Shown: positions 55,492-64,000 of the stretch, piece after piece | Position numbering within the stretch: the first letter of the stretch is position 1 | Layout: the number at the start of each line of letters is the position of its first letter | Source of the DNA: Pseudomonas mangrovi | GTDB lineage: Bacteria > Pseudomonadota > Gammaproteobacteria > Pseudomonadales > Pseudomonadaceae | Direction of reading: 5' to 3' | DNA: 64,000 nt | NCBI RefSeq assembly: GCF_003052585.1 | Contig: NZ_QASN01000002.1 | Location: 1 to 64,000, forward strand | Translations under genes and position numbers: made by a program | The notes under the pieces: model-generated | The model's database searches: none | The model's input: the letters and a program-made list of their open reading frames with translations, nothing else | Told to the model about the DNA's origin: nothing

Positions 55492-56910
55492 TTAGCTGGA
55501 CAACTTGAAGGTGATGAAGCTGGCGCGCCCCTGACGCAATACCCGCATGGACACGGAACGATTGCGCGGCAATGCCTCTGCAACCTTGGTAAAGGTCTGC
55601 GCGGAATCAATCGCCTGATTATTCAGGTGAGTGATCACATCACCCGGGCGCAGGCCGATCAAGGCAGCCGGACCGTCCTGTACCTCGCGAATGACCACGC
55701 CGCCGCGCAGATCCAGGCCTTTGCGCTGCTCCTCGCTCAGTTCCGCGACCGTGACACCAAGGCGATTGCTGCTTTGCTCCTTGCCGGACGCCCCGGCTGA
55801 AGCGAGGCTTTCACCCTCCTCGGGAAGCATGCCAATGGTAAGCGACAAGTCCTTACGCACGCCTTCACGCACCACTTGCAGCGTCGCCTTGCTTCCGGGC
55901 TTCAGGCCACCAACGAGATGCGGCAGATCGGCCGACATGATGATGGGGCGGCCATTCAAGCTGAGAATCACGTCGCCCACCTGCAAACCACCCTTGGCTG
56001 CAGGCCCGCCATCAAGCACCTGCGCAACCAGCGCGCCGGCGGGCTTGTCCAGACCAAAGGACTCCGCAAGATCTCTGTTGACCTCCTGAATCACCACGCC
56101 CAACCAACCGCGACTGACGCGTCCGTTCGACTTCAACTGGTTGGCAACATCCATGGCGACACCGATGGGGATCGCAAAAGACAGCCCCATGAAACCGCCA
56201 GAGCGAGTGAATATCTGCGAGTTGATACCAACCACTTCGCCGTCCAGGTTGAACAACGGCCCGCCCGAGTTGCCGGGATTTATCGCCACATCCGTCTGAA
56301 TGAACGGTACATAGCTCTCGTTCGGCAGACTCCGCCCCTTCGCACTGACGATGCCAGCGGTCACCGAGTGATCAAAGCCGAATGGAGAACCGATCGCCAG
56401 GACCCAAGCCCCCACCTTGAGATTTTCCGAATCGCCCAGTTTGACGGTCGGCAGGTCCTCGCCTTCGACCTTGAGCAAGGCAACGTCCGTTCGCGGATCA
56501 GCACCCACCAGACGCGCCTCCAGCTCGCTGCGATCCGGAAGGCGAACAATGATCTCGTCTGCCCCGGCAACGACGTGGTTGTTGGTCAGCACATAGCCGT
56601 CTGCGGAAATGATGAAACCCGAGCCCAGCGACTGCGCCTGACGCTGCTGCCCATTGGGCGAGCGGGGCATCTGTGGCACGCCACGCTCGAAGAACTCACG
56701 AAAGATCGGAGGAATTCCCTCCAGATCAGGCGCCATCAGCGGATCGCTAGCGGAGCGCTCGGGCAACTTCTGCCGAGTACTGATGTTCACCACTGCGGGC
56801 GAAGCCTGCTCGACCAGCTCGGTAAATTCGGGCAACTGGGCCGCATGGAGCCACGGACTGACGAGAATGAGCGCCACCAAGGCGGATAGACTGCGTTTCA
56901 GGTTGAACAT
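55492..56910 (-). CDS. mucD: Periplasmic serine protease MucD (472 aa)
   Basis: DegP/HtrA-type protease that degrades misfolded envelope proteins and damps AlgU activation. The signal peptide (LSALVALILVSPWLHA) precedes the protease domain with the triad His in NNHVV (about 111), Asp in TDVALLKV (about 141) and Ser in GNSGGPLF (about 214), and two C-terminal PDZ domains (about 255-350 and 380-465). Length is normal. ATG 56910, 37 bases after mucC in the algU operon. Confidence 0.97.
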   Translation of the reverse strand: MFNLKRSLSALVALILVSPWLHAAQLPEFTELVEQASPAVVNISTRQKLPERSASDPLMAPDLEGIPPIFREFFERGVPQMPRSPNGQQRQAQSLGSGFIISADGYVLTNNHVVAGADEIIVRLPDRSELEARLVGADPRTDVALLKVEGEDLPTVKLGDSENLKVGAWVLAIGSPFGFDHSVTAGIVSAKGRSLPNESYVPFIQTDVAINPGNSGGPLFNLDGEVVGINSQIFTRSGGFMGLSFAIPIGVAMDVANQLKSNGRVSRGWLGVVIQEVNRDLAESFGLDKPAGALVAQVLDGGPAAKGGLQVGDVILSLNGRPIIMSADLPHLVGGLKPGSKATLQVVREGVRKDLSLTIGMLPEEGESLASAGASGKEQSSNRLGVTVAELSEEQRKGLDLRGGVVIREVQDGPAALIGLRPGDVITHLNNQAIDSAQTFTKVAEALPRNRSVSMRVLRQGRASFITFKLSS

Positions 56911-56947
56911 GGACTACTTGCTCCCCAACGAACAATCGATATCTGAA

Positions 56948-57394
56948 TCAGGAGTGTGTTGCCAGAACGGCGCGCAATACAACTGGCTGAGAACTCGGAG
57001 AGTCGCTGGTGCGCCTGCTGCGGATGCGCACCAACAGCCACGCCAGGGCAAACCCGGCTATGGCTGCGGCGATCACCAGCGGTTCGGGAAGACCCATCGC
57101 CGTAGCGATCAGCGCTGCACAAAAAAGCCCCAGCAAGGGGACCAGATAGACGAGCAGAGCACCTCGCAGCAGGAGGTCCTCGCGAATGCCGATAACGACG
57201 GCATCTCCAACCGCCAGTTGGAGATCAGATAGCGCGCGGACGAATCCGCGCTGTGCATCAACTCCCAATCGGTCCATCAGGCCCTGCCCGCAGCCCGCCT
57301 GCGCCGAGCAGCTCGAACAGGTGCTGCGACGTCGGGTCTCAACCCAGACGGCACCCTGCTCCACCGCGACAACGCGACCCTGCTCCTCGATCAT
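56948..57394 (-). CDS. mucC: MucC, RseC family (148 aa)
   Basis: Positive or fine-tuning member of the AlgU system, of the SoxR-reducing-system RseC family. The N-terminal cysteine cluster CSSCSAQAGCG (about 26-36) is intact and two membrane helices (about 78-96 and 102-122) follow. Its role in P. aeruginosa is modest. ATG 57394 overlaps the mucB stop by four bases. Confidence 0.95.
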   Translation of the reverse strand: MIEEQGRVVAVEQGAVWVETRRRSTCSSCSAQAGCGQGLMDRLGVDAQRGFVRALSDLQLAVGDAVVIGIREDLLLRGALLVYLVPLLGLFCAALIATAMGLPEPLVIAAAIAGFALAWLLVRIRSRRTSDSPSSQPVVLRAVLATHS

Positions 57395-58341
57395 GGGCTG
57401 GCGACAACCCCTTCGTCGGCACTGAGTGAAACCGCCACCCGCTCGGCGGTCCCGAAGGGGATCTCGCCGACGACAGTAATCATGTAATCACCCTCCGGAG
57501 CGGTCACCCTGCGAGAAACCACAACGGTCGGCCCCAGTTGATGACGGGCGTCCTCTACCGGCGAACCATTGAGCGATTCGACGAAAATCGAAAACCTGGC
57601 CAAGCCGTCGGCATAGGTCATGAATACCACGGGCGCATCATCCGCGCCCTTGCGCTCGACCACTCCGGACAGCTCGAAGCCAGGCGGTAGCCACTGGGCA
57701 TGCCAGCCAGCCTTGACTGAAACCGGCTCAGCACGCGCCCGAACCGGTCGACAGGCATCACCCGGAAGCAAGCTAGAGGAGTCGAACTCAGCGAAAGGAT
57801 CGAACTCGGCAAATTGGAAACGCTCGAGAAGCAGGCCCTTTTCATTCAATAAGAGGGACTTGAGCGGCAGCGCCGTTTCCTGATCAAGATGCAGCTCGAA
57901 ACCATAGCGATGCTGGTCACGCGGAGATAGCAGCAGAACAACCGCCTGACGCCCTGCGATTCGCGAATGCCCCGCCATCTTGAGCTCGTAGAATGACTGC
58001 AGACGCGCAGGGTCTAAGGTTCGAGAAGGCCAGAACGCAGCTCCTTCCACCTGATCGGCCATACCGCCGGCGATGCACTGCACCCGACCGTCAACCTTGA
58101 GGATTTCCTGCTCAGCCCCATCAAGCTGAAGCAGCCTTTCACTCATCTTGCCGTCGGCACCGAGCTGCCGCCAGACACGATGAGTCGAGAAGCTGCCATT
58201 ACGCTCATAGACAAATGTGCCGTGAAATCGCTGCTGCTGGTCAGCCTTCGCCAGCCTCGCCAACCAGTCACCTGCCTCCTCGGCAAACGCTGGCGGGACC
58301 AGCGCAGCCGACAGCAAGAGGGCAATTGAAAGCGCGCGCAT
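57391..58341 (-). CDS. mucB: Sigma-factor regulatory protein MucB (316 aa)
   Basis: Periplasmic protein (RseB homologue) that binds MucA's outer part and protects it from cleavage, so keeping AlgU off. The signal peptide (MRALSIALLLSAALVPPAFA) is followed by the LolA-like N-terminal domain (GDWLARLAKADQQQRFHGTFVYER, about 24-47) and the C-terminal domain after about residue 200. Length is normal. ATG 58341; mucA ends eight bases upstream. Confidence 0.97.
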   Translation of the reverse strand: MRALSIALLLSAALVPPAFAEEAGDWLARLAKADQQQRFHGTFVYERNGSFSTHRVWRQLGADGKMSERLLQLDGAEQEILKVDGRVQCIAGGMADQVEGAAFWPSRTLDPARLQSFYELKMAGHSRIAGRQAVVLLLSPRDQHRYGFELHLDQETALPLKSLLLNEKGLLLERFQFAEFDPFAEFDSSSLLPGDACRPVRARAEPVSVKAGWHAQWLPPGFELSGVVERKGADDAPVVFMTYADGLARFSIFVESLNGSPVEDARHQLGPTVVVSRRVTAPEGDYMITVVGEIPFGTAERVAVSLSADEGVVASP

Positions 58342-58349
58342 ACTTCTCC

Positions 58350-58925
58350 TTAGCGGTTTTCCAGGCTCGCCGCGCGAGCATAGGGAAGCGGCCCTTCACT
58401 GAGCCCAGCCTCTTGAGCATGTTGACGCAGGTAAGAGGGCAGACGCTGCTGATGCCACTCCGACGCCCCCTGAGCAGAGCGGCCTGCCTGAGGCTGCTCC
58501 ACCTCGCCCAGCGAATATCCGGCCAGCACGGCAGGTTCCTGCACCTGCGGCATCACCGACGCAGGAATAGCGCCACGCTCGGCCAACTGCGCACCAGTGG
58601 CATCCGCTTCGTTATAGAAACGCACCCCCACAAGAACCGCAAGGGTAACAGACGCCGCCACCGCCACACGCCCCAGCGCCGGCCAGGCACCCAGACGACG
58701 AGCAGGAACGGGCTCCTTGTCCAGAGCAGCAAAGACCGCCCCGGCAACGTCGAGACGCGGCTCGAGCAACTCCTTATGCATGGCGGCGCGTGCCACTTGA
58801 TAACGCGACCAAGTCGCACGCATCTCAGCATCCTCGCTGGCGGCGAGCACTCGGCGCAGTTCAAGCTCGTCCGCTTCGTTATCCATCACTGCGGACAGCG
58901 ATTCGTGCAGGGCTTCACGGTTCAT
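58350..58925 (-). CDS. mucA: Anti-sigma factor MucA (191 aa)
   Basis: Inner-membrane anti-sigma factor that sequesters AlgU. The cytoplasmic AlgU-binding part is at the start (REALHESLSAVMDNEADELELRRVL, about 3-27), the single membrane helix at about 84-103 (VAVAASVTLAVLVGVRFY), and the periplasmic tail binds MucB and carries the cleavage sites. The frame is intact to the natural end, without the truncations seen in mucoid isolates. ATG 58925, 30 bases after algU. Confidence 0.97.
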   Translation of the reverse strand: MNREALHESLSAVMDNEADELELRRVLAASEDAEMRATWSRYQVARAAMHKELLEPRLDVAGAVFAALDKEPVPARRLGAWPALGRVAVAASVTLAVLVGVRFYNEADATGAQLAERGAIPASVMPQVQEPAVLAGYSLGEVEQPQAGRSAQGASEWHQQRLPSYLRQHAQEAGLSEGPLPYARAASLENR

Positions 58926-58955
58926 AGCGTTCCTCTCTTGGCTGACGCCGCTGTC

Positions 58956-59537
58956 TCAGGACTCTTGCAAAAGGGGTTGCAGAGCCTTGTCGATTGCTTC
59001 TCGCGCACGAAATATGCGCGAGCGTACGGTACCTACAGGACACGCCATGACTGAAGCGATGTCCTCGTAACTCAATCCATCGAACTCGCGCAAGGTCAGC
59101 GCCGTGCGCAAGTCTTCCGGCAGTTGCTGGATAGTTCGATGGACCGTGCCTTCGATTTCGTCCCGCAGCATCAGCCGTTCCGGAGATTCAAGGTCTTTGA
59201 GTCCATGATCACCGTCATAGAACTCAGCATCCTCGGAGCTCACATCATTGTCCGGCGGGCGACGCCCCCGCGACACCAGATGGTTCTTCGCCGTATTGAT
59301 GGCGATGCGGTACAGCCAGGTATAGAACGCACTGTCACCGCGAAAATTACCCAAAGCCCGATAAGCCTTGATGAACGCCTCTTGGGCTACATCCTGAGCC
59401 TCGTGGGAGTCGTGCACAAAACGCACGATCAGCCCGAGAATCTTGTGCTGGTACTTCATCACCAGCAGATCAAAGGCTCGCCTATCTCCCTTCTGCACGC
59501 GTTCGACCAGCTTTTGATCTTCTTCCTGAGTCAGCAT
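58956..59537 (-). CDS. algU: ECF sigma factor AlgU (RpoE type, 193 aa)
   Basis: Extracytoplasmic-function sigma factor for envelope stress and alginate genes. Region 2 is DLLVMKYQHKILGLIVRFVHD (about 20-40) with AQDVAQEAFIKAYRALGNF; region 4 has LREFDGLSYEDIASVMACPVGTVRSRIFRARE (about 148-179). Length is exactly that of the P. aeruginosa protein. ATG 59537 with GAGGAGAG upstream. The gene has an AlgU-type promoter (59596-59623), so it is autoregulated and heads mucABCD. Confidence 0.98.
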   Translation of the reverse strand: MLTQEEDQKLVERVQKGDRRAFDLLVMKYQHKILGLIVRFVHDSHEAQDVAQEAFIKAYRALGNFRGDSAFYTWLYRIAINTAKNHLVSRGRRPPDNDVSSEDAEFYDGDHGLKDLESPERLMLRDEIEGTVHRTIQQLPEDLRTALTLREFDGLSYEDIASVMACPVGTVRSRIFRAREAIDKALQPLLQES

Positions 59538-59595
59538 GTACTCTCCTCGTCAAGCTCGGAGGAGATGCGCGCCGAAACCCTTATCAATCTGCCTA

Positions 59596-59623
59596 GATAG
59601 ACTAGAGCCTCGCGCAAAAGTTC
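59596..59623 (-). promoter_or_regulatory. AlgU-dependent promoter of the algU operon
   Basis: On the minus strand GAACTT (59623-59618) is followed after 16 bases by TCTAT (59601-59597), matching the AlgU/RpoE consensus GAACTT N16-17 TCTGA. From memory the bases resemble the P1 promoter of P. aeruginosa algU. Positive feedback on the sigma factor follows. Confidence 0.85.
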
Positions 59624-59860
59624 TCTCCCCCAAAATACGCTCCCAGCTGATCGGATCAGTCCCAAACCGGCCCCTCGCAACCAGCCTTGCCGATACCTGC
59701 ATGCAGCATCTGCGCACCGCGCGTGAATGCGTCCGGCGCAAGGAATCCGATGTTAGAACGTAGCGACGCAAAAATGGTTCCCTTGTTTCGAAAACCCTGC
59801 GCCAGTGCCGGCGAACGCCGGCAGATCTTGGGCAGCCAGCCGGGAAACTGGGCGCGCCTA

Positions 59861-59887
59861 TTGTGCAGGGACACCTGCCTATATACT
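59861..59887 (+). promoter_or_regulatory. Probable nadB promoter
   Basis: TTGTGC (59861-59866) and TATACT (59882-59887) are separated by 15 bases, a little short for a sigma-70 promoter. They lie about 30 bases before the nadB ATG. Confidence 0.5.
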
Positions 59888-59918
59888 AGCGAGCGCCCTA
59901 CTGACCGCGGACCCTTTA

Positions 59919-61535
59919 ATGAGCCAACACCACCTTCACGACGTCCTGGTCATCGGTAGCGGTGCCGCCGGCCTCACGCTTGCTCTGACGCTGCCGGAAC
60001 ACCTGAGCATCGCTGTATTGAGCAAAGGCGATCTGGCCAACGGCTCGACCTTTTGGGCCCAGGGTGGAGTTGCCGCCGTTCTCGACAACATGGATACAGT
60101 GGAATCCCACGTTCAGGACACCCTTAATGCTGGTGGTGGCCTTTGTCGCGAGGAAGCGGTGCGCTTTACCGTGGAGCACAGTCGCGAGTCGATCCAGTGG
60201 CTGATCGACCAGGGCGTGCCTTTCACCCGAGACGAGAAGGGTTTTCACGAGGACGGGGGGTTCGAGTTTCATCTGACCCGTGAAGGCGGACATACCCATC
60301 GGCGGATCATTCACGCCGCCGATGCAACTGGGGCGGCAATTTTCAACACGCTGCTGGCGCGCTCACGCCAGCGCAGCAACATCCATCTGCTCGAACAGCA
60401 TGTCGCGGTCGATCTGATTACCGAGCGTCGCCTGGGCCTGGAGGGCGACCGCTGCCTGGGCGCCTACGTCCTCAATCGTAGCAGTGGCGAAGTCGACACC
60501 TTCGCCGCGCGCTTCGTGATTCTGGCAACCGGTGGCGCGGCCAAGGTATACCTCTACACCAGCAATTCCGATGGTGCCTGCGGCGATGGCATAGCGATGG
60601 CATGGCGCGCCGGCTGCCGAGTCGGAAATCTTGAGTTCAACCAGTTCCACCCGACCTGCCTCTATCATCCGCAGGCGAAGAACTTCCTCATCACCGAGGC
60701 GCTGCGCGGCGAAGGCGCCCTGCTCAAGCTGCCAAGCGGCGAACGGTTCATGCCACGCTTCGATGAGCGCGCCGAACTCGCCCCACGCGACATAGTCGCC
60801 AGGGCCATCGACCATGAAATGAAGCGCCTGGGCATAGACTGTGTCTACCTGGACATCAGCCACAAGCCGGCAGAGTTCATCCGCGAACACTTTCCCACCG
60901 TCTACGAACGCTGCCTTAGTTTCGGCATCGACATAACTCGCCAGGCGATCCCGGTGGTGCCTGCCGCTCACTACACCTGCGGCGGGGTAGTCATCGATTC
61001 GCATGGACGCACCGACGTCCCCGGCCTCTATGCCATTGGAGAAACCAGCTTCACCGGCCTGCACGGGGCCAATCGCCTGGCCAGCAACTCCTTGCTGGAG
61101 TGTTTCGTCTATGCCCGGGCCGCCGTCGCCGACATCCTCACTCAGCTCGACAGCGTCGGGTCGCCGCCTACGCTGCCGCAGTGGGACGCCAGCCAGGTGA
61201 CCGACTCGGACGAGGACGTGATCATCGCCCACAACTGGGACGAGCTGCGGCGTTTCATGTGGGACTACGTCGGCATCGTTCGTACCAACAAGCGGCTGAT
61301 GCGCGCCCAGCACCGGGTCACCCTGTTGCTGGCGGAAATTGACGAGTTCTATAGCAACTACAAGGTCAGCCGCGACCTCATCGAGTTGCGCAATCTGGCG
61401 CTGGTAGCCGATCTGATGATCCGCTCGGCAATGCTGCGCCGCGAGAGCCGCGGACTGCACTACACGCTCGACTACCCGGAGATGCTGCCGCAGGCGCAGG
61501 ACACTATTCTGCTGCCGCCCACCTTTTGCGACTGA
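59919..61535 (+). CDS. nadB: L-aspartate oxidase NadB (538 aa)
   Basis: FAD enzyme that oxidises aspartate to iminoaspartate, the first step of NAD synthesis. The FAD-binding start is [16 protein letters not shown] (about 8-23), followed by [13 protein letters not shown] (about 46-58), the catalytic region [16 protein letters not shown] FAD motif (about 363-374) and [16 protein letters not shown] (about 378-393). Length is normal. ATG 59919. The 3' end overlaps the convergent ygfX gene by 32 bases. Divergent from algU, as in P. aeruginosa. Confidence 0.97.
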   Translation: MSQHHLHDVLVIGSGAAGLTLALTLPEHLSIAVLSKGDLANGSTFWAQGGVAAVLDNMDTVESHVQDTLNAGGGLCREEAVRFTVEHSRESIQWLIDQGVPFTRDEKGFHEDGGFEFHLTREGGHTHRRIIHAADATGAAIFNTLLARSRQRSNIHLLEQHVAVDLITERRLGLEGDRCLGAYVLNRSSGEVDTFAARFVILATGGAAKVYLYTSNSDGACGDGIAMAWRAGCRVGNLEFNQFHPTCLYHPQAKNFLITEALRGEGALLKLPSGERFMPRFDERAELAPRDIVARAIDHEMKRLGIDCVYLDISHKPAEFIREHFPTVYERCLSFGIDITRQAIPVVPAAHYTCGGVVIDSHGRTDVPGLYAIGETSFTGLHGANRLASNSLLECFVYARAAVADILTQLDSVGSPPTLPQWDASQVTDSDEDVIIAHNWDELRRFMWDYVGIVRTNKRLMRAQHRVTLLLAEIDEFYSNYKVSRDLIELRNLALVADLMIRSAMLRRESRGLHYTLDYPEMLPQAQDTILLPPTFCD

Positions 61536-61956
61536 ACTTCAGGCGCAAGCGCAGGCGACGATGGGCATCCGCACTCATCGCGCCCTGCGCAATGCACAGG
61601 CCGCGAACTCTACGCTCGCCAGCAAAGCGCCAACGCAGCACCACCAGCGCCGGCAATGCGAGACTGTCAGGCTGCAGCTGAATAGAGCGCCAGCCGTGCG
61701 CCGCGCTCCACAGCGCCCACCCCGACGCATCACGACGCAACGCGCAGCAGGCTGACGGATGCGTCAGCAGTATCTGTCGCGGCAACACCCAGAGCGCGTG
61801 AGCAGTGCATACAGCAATTGCCGACGCAACACCCCACCAAGGCAGCTCAAGCATCAGCGCACTACCCAGCGCCAGCGTCTGCAGCGCAAGATAGATCAGC
61901 AGCAGGGCGCGAGAGCCGCACCAGCTGCATTCGAAGCTCTCACTTGGGTTGGACAC
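61504..61956 (-). CDS. ygfX: YgfX/CptA-type membrane protein (150 aa)
   Basis: Small inner-membrane protein of the YgfX family. Two hydrophobic helices (about 17-35 and 40-60, with [20 protein letters not shown]) precede a soluble domain with [21 protein letters not shown] and a basic C terminus ([10 protein letters not shown]). In E. coli the homologue CptA was described as a toxin paired with YgfY/SdhE; that role is disputed. ATG 61956 overlaps sdhE by 17 bases. The stop lies inside the end of nadB on the other strand. Confidence 0.9.
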   Translation of the reverse strand: MSNPSESFECSWCGSRALLLIYLALQTLALGSALMLELPWWGVASAIAVCTAHALWVLPRQILLTHPSACCALRRDASGWALWSAAHGWRSIQLQPDSLALPALVVLRWRFAGERRVRGLCIAQGAMSADAHRRLRLRLKFSRKRWAAAE

Positions 61957-62194
61957 GATCCAGGATCATCCGCACCATGCGCTGCAGGTCAGGGTCCTGA
62001 GGCTCCTCACGCTGCATGAACCAGCCAAACATGTCCTGATCCTCACACTCGAGCAGCTTGCGATAACGCGCCTGATCCTCGGCATCGAGCAGTGCATAGA
62101 CTTCTCGCACGAAGGGAACCAACAGCACGTCCAGTTCGAGCATGCCACGACGACTGTGCCAGAAGAGGCGATTGAGTTCGGTTGCGTCGACCAT
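61940..62194 (-). CDS. sdhE: FAD assembly factor SdhE (84 aa)
   Basis: Helps attach FAD to succinate dehydrogenase and related enzymes. The conserved start [20 protein letters not shown] (about 8-27) includes the RGxLELD motif; [17 protein letters not shown] (about 44-60) follows. Length of 84 is typical. ATG 62194 is chosen over an in-frame ATG at 62251, since it gives the normal N terminus. Overlaps ygfX by 17 bases and is divergent from ygfZ. Confidence 0.95.
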   Translation of the reverse strand: MVDATELNRLFWHSRRGMLELDVLLVPFVREVYALLDAEDQARYRKLLECEDQDMFGWFMQREEPQDPDLQRMVRMILDRVQPK

Positions 62195-62324
62195 CGGGCG
62201 GCTCCTGAAAATGAGGCCGGCAGTATAGCCGGCTGCGCCGAGCTCCCGCACCCGCTGGCATGCCTGTCGCTGGCGCTCTATGATGGGCCTCGAGTCGACG
62301 ACGAGTCATTCTTCAGTGTCAGTC

Positions 62325-63263
62325 ATGCCCACTTCCGCCTTCTTCTGCCTGTTGCCCCACGAGGGCGTCCTCAGCGTCCAGGGACCCGACGCGGCCAAAT
62401 TCCTGCAGGGTCAGCTCACCTGCAACCTCGACTATCTCGATGACAGCCACAGCGGCCTCGGCGCGCGCTGCACGCCCAAGGGAAGGATGCTCTCGAGCTT
62501 TCGCATCGTCCCGCATGCCCAGGGCTATCTGCTGGCCATGGCCAGCGACCTGATCGAAGCGCAACTGGCCGACCTGAAGAAGTACGCGGTGTTCTTCAAG
62601 GTACAACTGCAGGACGCGAGTACGGACTGGGTGCGTTACGGCATTCAGGGCGTAGCCGAACTGCCGCTGGCTTCTGCGCTGAGCGCGCCAGCGGAACCAG
62701 GCGCTCTGCGGACTGCCGACGGGATGCTCGCGGTACGCCTGGATGAAAACCGTATCGAACTCTGGGTGCCGCAGGCGCAGGCTGCGGGAGCACATGAGCA
62801 ACTGCGTGCAGCGCTCGCGGAGCGGCCTCTGGAAACGTGGTTGCTGCAACAGATTCGTGCCGGCGTCGGCCAGGTCTTCGGTGCTACCCGCGAGCTGTTC
62901 ATCCCGCAGATGATCAACCTGCAGGCACTCGGCGGCGTGAGCTTTCGCAAGGGCTGCTACGCTGGCCAGGAAATCGTTGCGCGCATGCAGTACCTGGGCA
63001 AGCTCAAACGACGGATGTACCGCCTGGCGCTGGATGGGGCAACGCCGGCGGTCGGCGCCGAGCTGTTCTCGCCCGTGCACGCCAGCAGCGTTGGCGAAGT
63101 CGTTCTGGCGGCGCCCACCGAGAACGGCTGCGAGTTGCTCGCCGTGGTTCAGGAGGACGCCCTCGCGGATGGCCGACTCAGCCTCGACAAGTCCGAGGAC
63201 TCGTGCCTGAGACTGCTTGAACTGCCCTACCAACTGGATCGCGATCGCGAGATCCAGCGCTGA
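62325..63263 (+). CDS. ygfZ: Folate-binding protein YgfZ (312 aa)
   Basis: A tetrahydrofolate-binding protein related to GcvT that helps make or repair some iron-sulfur enzymes such as the MiaB-type tRNA modifier. The signature KGCYAGQEIVARMQYLGKLKRR (about 215-236) has the conserved cysteine. The N-terminal half has VLSVQGPDAAKFLQGQLTCN (about 15-34) and GRMLSSFRIV. ATG 62325 is preferred over 62280. Divergent from sdhE with about 130 bases between. The next gene follows after 43 bases. Confidence 0.95.
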   Translation: MPTSAFFCLLPHEGVLSVQGPDAAKFLQGQLTCNLDYLDDSHSGLGARCTPKGRMLSSFRIVPHAQGYLLAMASDLIEAQLADLKKYAVFFKVQLQDASTDWVRYGIQGVAELPLASALSAPAEPGALRTADGMLAVRLDENRIELWVPQAQAAGAHEQLRAALAERPLETWLLQQIRAGVGQVFGATRELFIPQMINLQALGGVSFRKGCYAGQEIVARMQYLGKLKRRMYRLALDGATPAVGAELFSPVHASSVGEVVLAAPTENGCELLAVVQEDALADGRLSLDKSEDSCLRLLELPYQLDRDREIQR

Positions 63264-63306
63264 ACAAGAACTACATCTGGCTGCCAATACCTATAGAGAA
63301 GAATGA

Positions 63307-64000
63307 ATGAGCAAGCTTGCCGAGAAAGTCCAACAGGAATTGATCCAGGCCATCGAGAATGACGAGCTGGTCCTGCCGACGCTGCCGGAAGTGGCACTCA
63401 AGGTACGCGAGGCTGCCGAAAACCCCGACATCAGCATTCCCAATCTGGCCAAGGTGATCGGCAACGACGCCGCCCTCACCGCACGCATCATCAAGGTGGT
63501 GAACAGCCCTCTGCTGCGCACCAACCGCGAGATCACCGATCTGCAGATGGCAATCAGTCGTCTGGGCATCAACTACACCTGCAACCTGGCCACCGGCCTG
63601 GCAATGGAGCAGATGTTCCAGGCCACCTCCGACGTCATCGATCGCAAGATGCGCGAAGTCTGGAACAAGAGCACCGAGATCGCCGGCATCTGCCATGTCC
63701 TTTGCCGCCATTACACCCGCCTGATGCCCGACCAGGCGACCCTTGCCGGGCTGGTGCACCAGATCGGCATCCTGCCGATCCTGACCTACGCGGAAGAACA
63801 CAACGAGCTGATGACCGACTCGATCAGCCTCAACCACGTGATCGAGAAGATCCATCCGATCATCGGCGAGAAGATTCTGCGCGCCTGGGAATTTCCCGAC
63901 CTGATTGCACAGATCCCCGGCCAGTACCTGGATTTCACCCGCAATTCGGAGAAAGTCGACTATGTCGATATCGTCCAGGTCGCCACTCTGCAGAGCTACC
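63307..64000 (+). CDS. HDOD domain signalling protein (truncated by window end)
   Basis: An HDOD-domain protein; these are regulators related to HD phosphohydrolases but lacking the full metal site. Visible in 231 residues: LVLPTLPEVALKVREAAEN (about 21-39), NLAKVIGNDAALTARIIKVVNSPLLR (about 45-70), ITDLQMAISRLGI (about 74-86), and LAGLVHQIGILPILTYAEE (about 146-164). The start ATG 63307 has AGAGAAG-like purines upstream. The C terminus lies beyond the window. HDOD proteins often affect motility or stress signalling; the role of this one is open. Confidence 0.92.
   Translation, partial: MSKLAEKVQQELIQAIENDELVLPTLPEVALKVREAAENPDISIPNLAKVIGNDAALTARIIKVVNSPLLRTNREITDLQMAISRLGINYTCNLATGLAMEQMFQATSDVIDRKMREVWNKSTEIAGICHVLCRHYTRLMPDQATLAGLVHQIGILPILTYAEEHNELMTDSISLNHVIEKIHPIIGEKILRAWEFPDLIAQIPGQYLDFTRNSEKVDYVDIVQVATLQSY

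Larger units (their letters stand above)
59538..59918. other. Divergent intergenic region between algU and nadB
   Basis: A 381-base gap. It holds the AlgU-dependent promoter of algU on the minus strand and a likely vegetative promoter of nadB on the plus strand. No further gene, terminator or repeat was seen; short open frames here lack coding character. Confidence 0.7.

Overview
The window is a piece of a Pseudomonas chromosome. The right half carries the block algU-mucA-mucB-mucC-mucD-lepA-lepB-(DUF4845)-rnc-era-recO-pdxJ with nadB, ygfX, sdhE and ygfZ beside it. Further left are putA / ZnuD-like receptor / AsrA-type Lon / icp and tsaB-adk-ppc. From memory these all match the gene order of P. 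aeruginosa PAO1. The GC-rich core and the AlgU-type promoter agree with this. The chromosomal integron at the left end suggests a P. stutzeri / P. alcaligenes / P. mendocina-type lineage rather than P. aeruginosa, but the species cannot be fixed from the window.

Region 1 (1-5540) is the distal part of a chromosomal integron. Twelve small genes, all on the + strand, are each followed by an attC site; the last site is only a half-site. Most sites belong to one 76-77 bp family, with interleaved 89 bp (twice), 67 bp and 91 bp types. No integrase gene or attI is visible; they should lie to the left of base 1. Most cassette products are unrecognised. One matches DUF4279, and two resemble the DUF7660 and DUF7677 families. 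Region 2 (5540-6630) is a transition zone with a large palindrome, a lone membrane-protein gene and a possible transposon relic.

Region 3 (6630-22400) mixes poorly characterised Pseudomonas genes (NPYQAP membrane protein, DUF4256, RIO kinase, DUF4197, NTF2-like, EF-hand, extensin-like, DUF72) with a TlpA-type thioredoxin. It also holds an RND efflux adaptor-pump operon with its divergent TetR regulator, and rsmJ. Region 4 (21670-26510) holds tsaB, adk, ppc and a small conserved gene. Region 5 (26690-37390) holds a PAS-GGDEF-EAL protein, an RluA-type pseudouridine synthase and a DUF2383 four-helix gene behind a sigma-54-like promoter. It continues with a translationally coupled FAN1-type nuclease and nuclease-helicase pair, an alpha/beta hydrolase, an ExoD protein and MetR.

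Region 6 (37390-46500) carries a PutA without DNA-binding domain, a ZnuD-like zinc receptor behind a Zur-box-like palindrome, an AsrA-type Lon protease, a chagasin-type protease inhibitor and a lysoplasmalogenase. Region 7 (46550-49120) carries cmoAB (tRNA wobble cmo5U) and an orphan solute-binding protein. Region 8 (49125-64000) is the conserved pdxJ-to-algU block, then nadB, ygfX, sdhE, ygfZ and the start of an HDOD gene cut by the window end.

Functionally, algU-mucABCD is the envelope-stress regulon core (sigma factor, anti-sigma factor, its protector, and a periplasmic protease). lepA/lepB/rnc/era/recO serve translation, secretion, RNA processing and repair. The most unusual material is the integron array and its right-hand boundary, followed by the FAN1/helicase pair. 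No tRNA, rRNA, CRISPR array, complete insertion sequence or prophage was seen.
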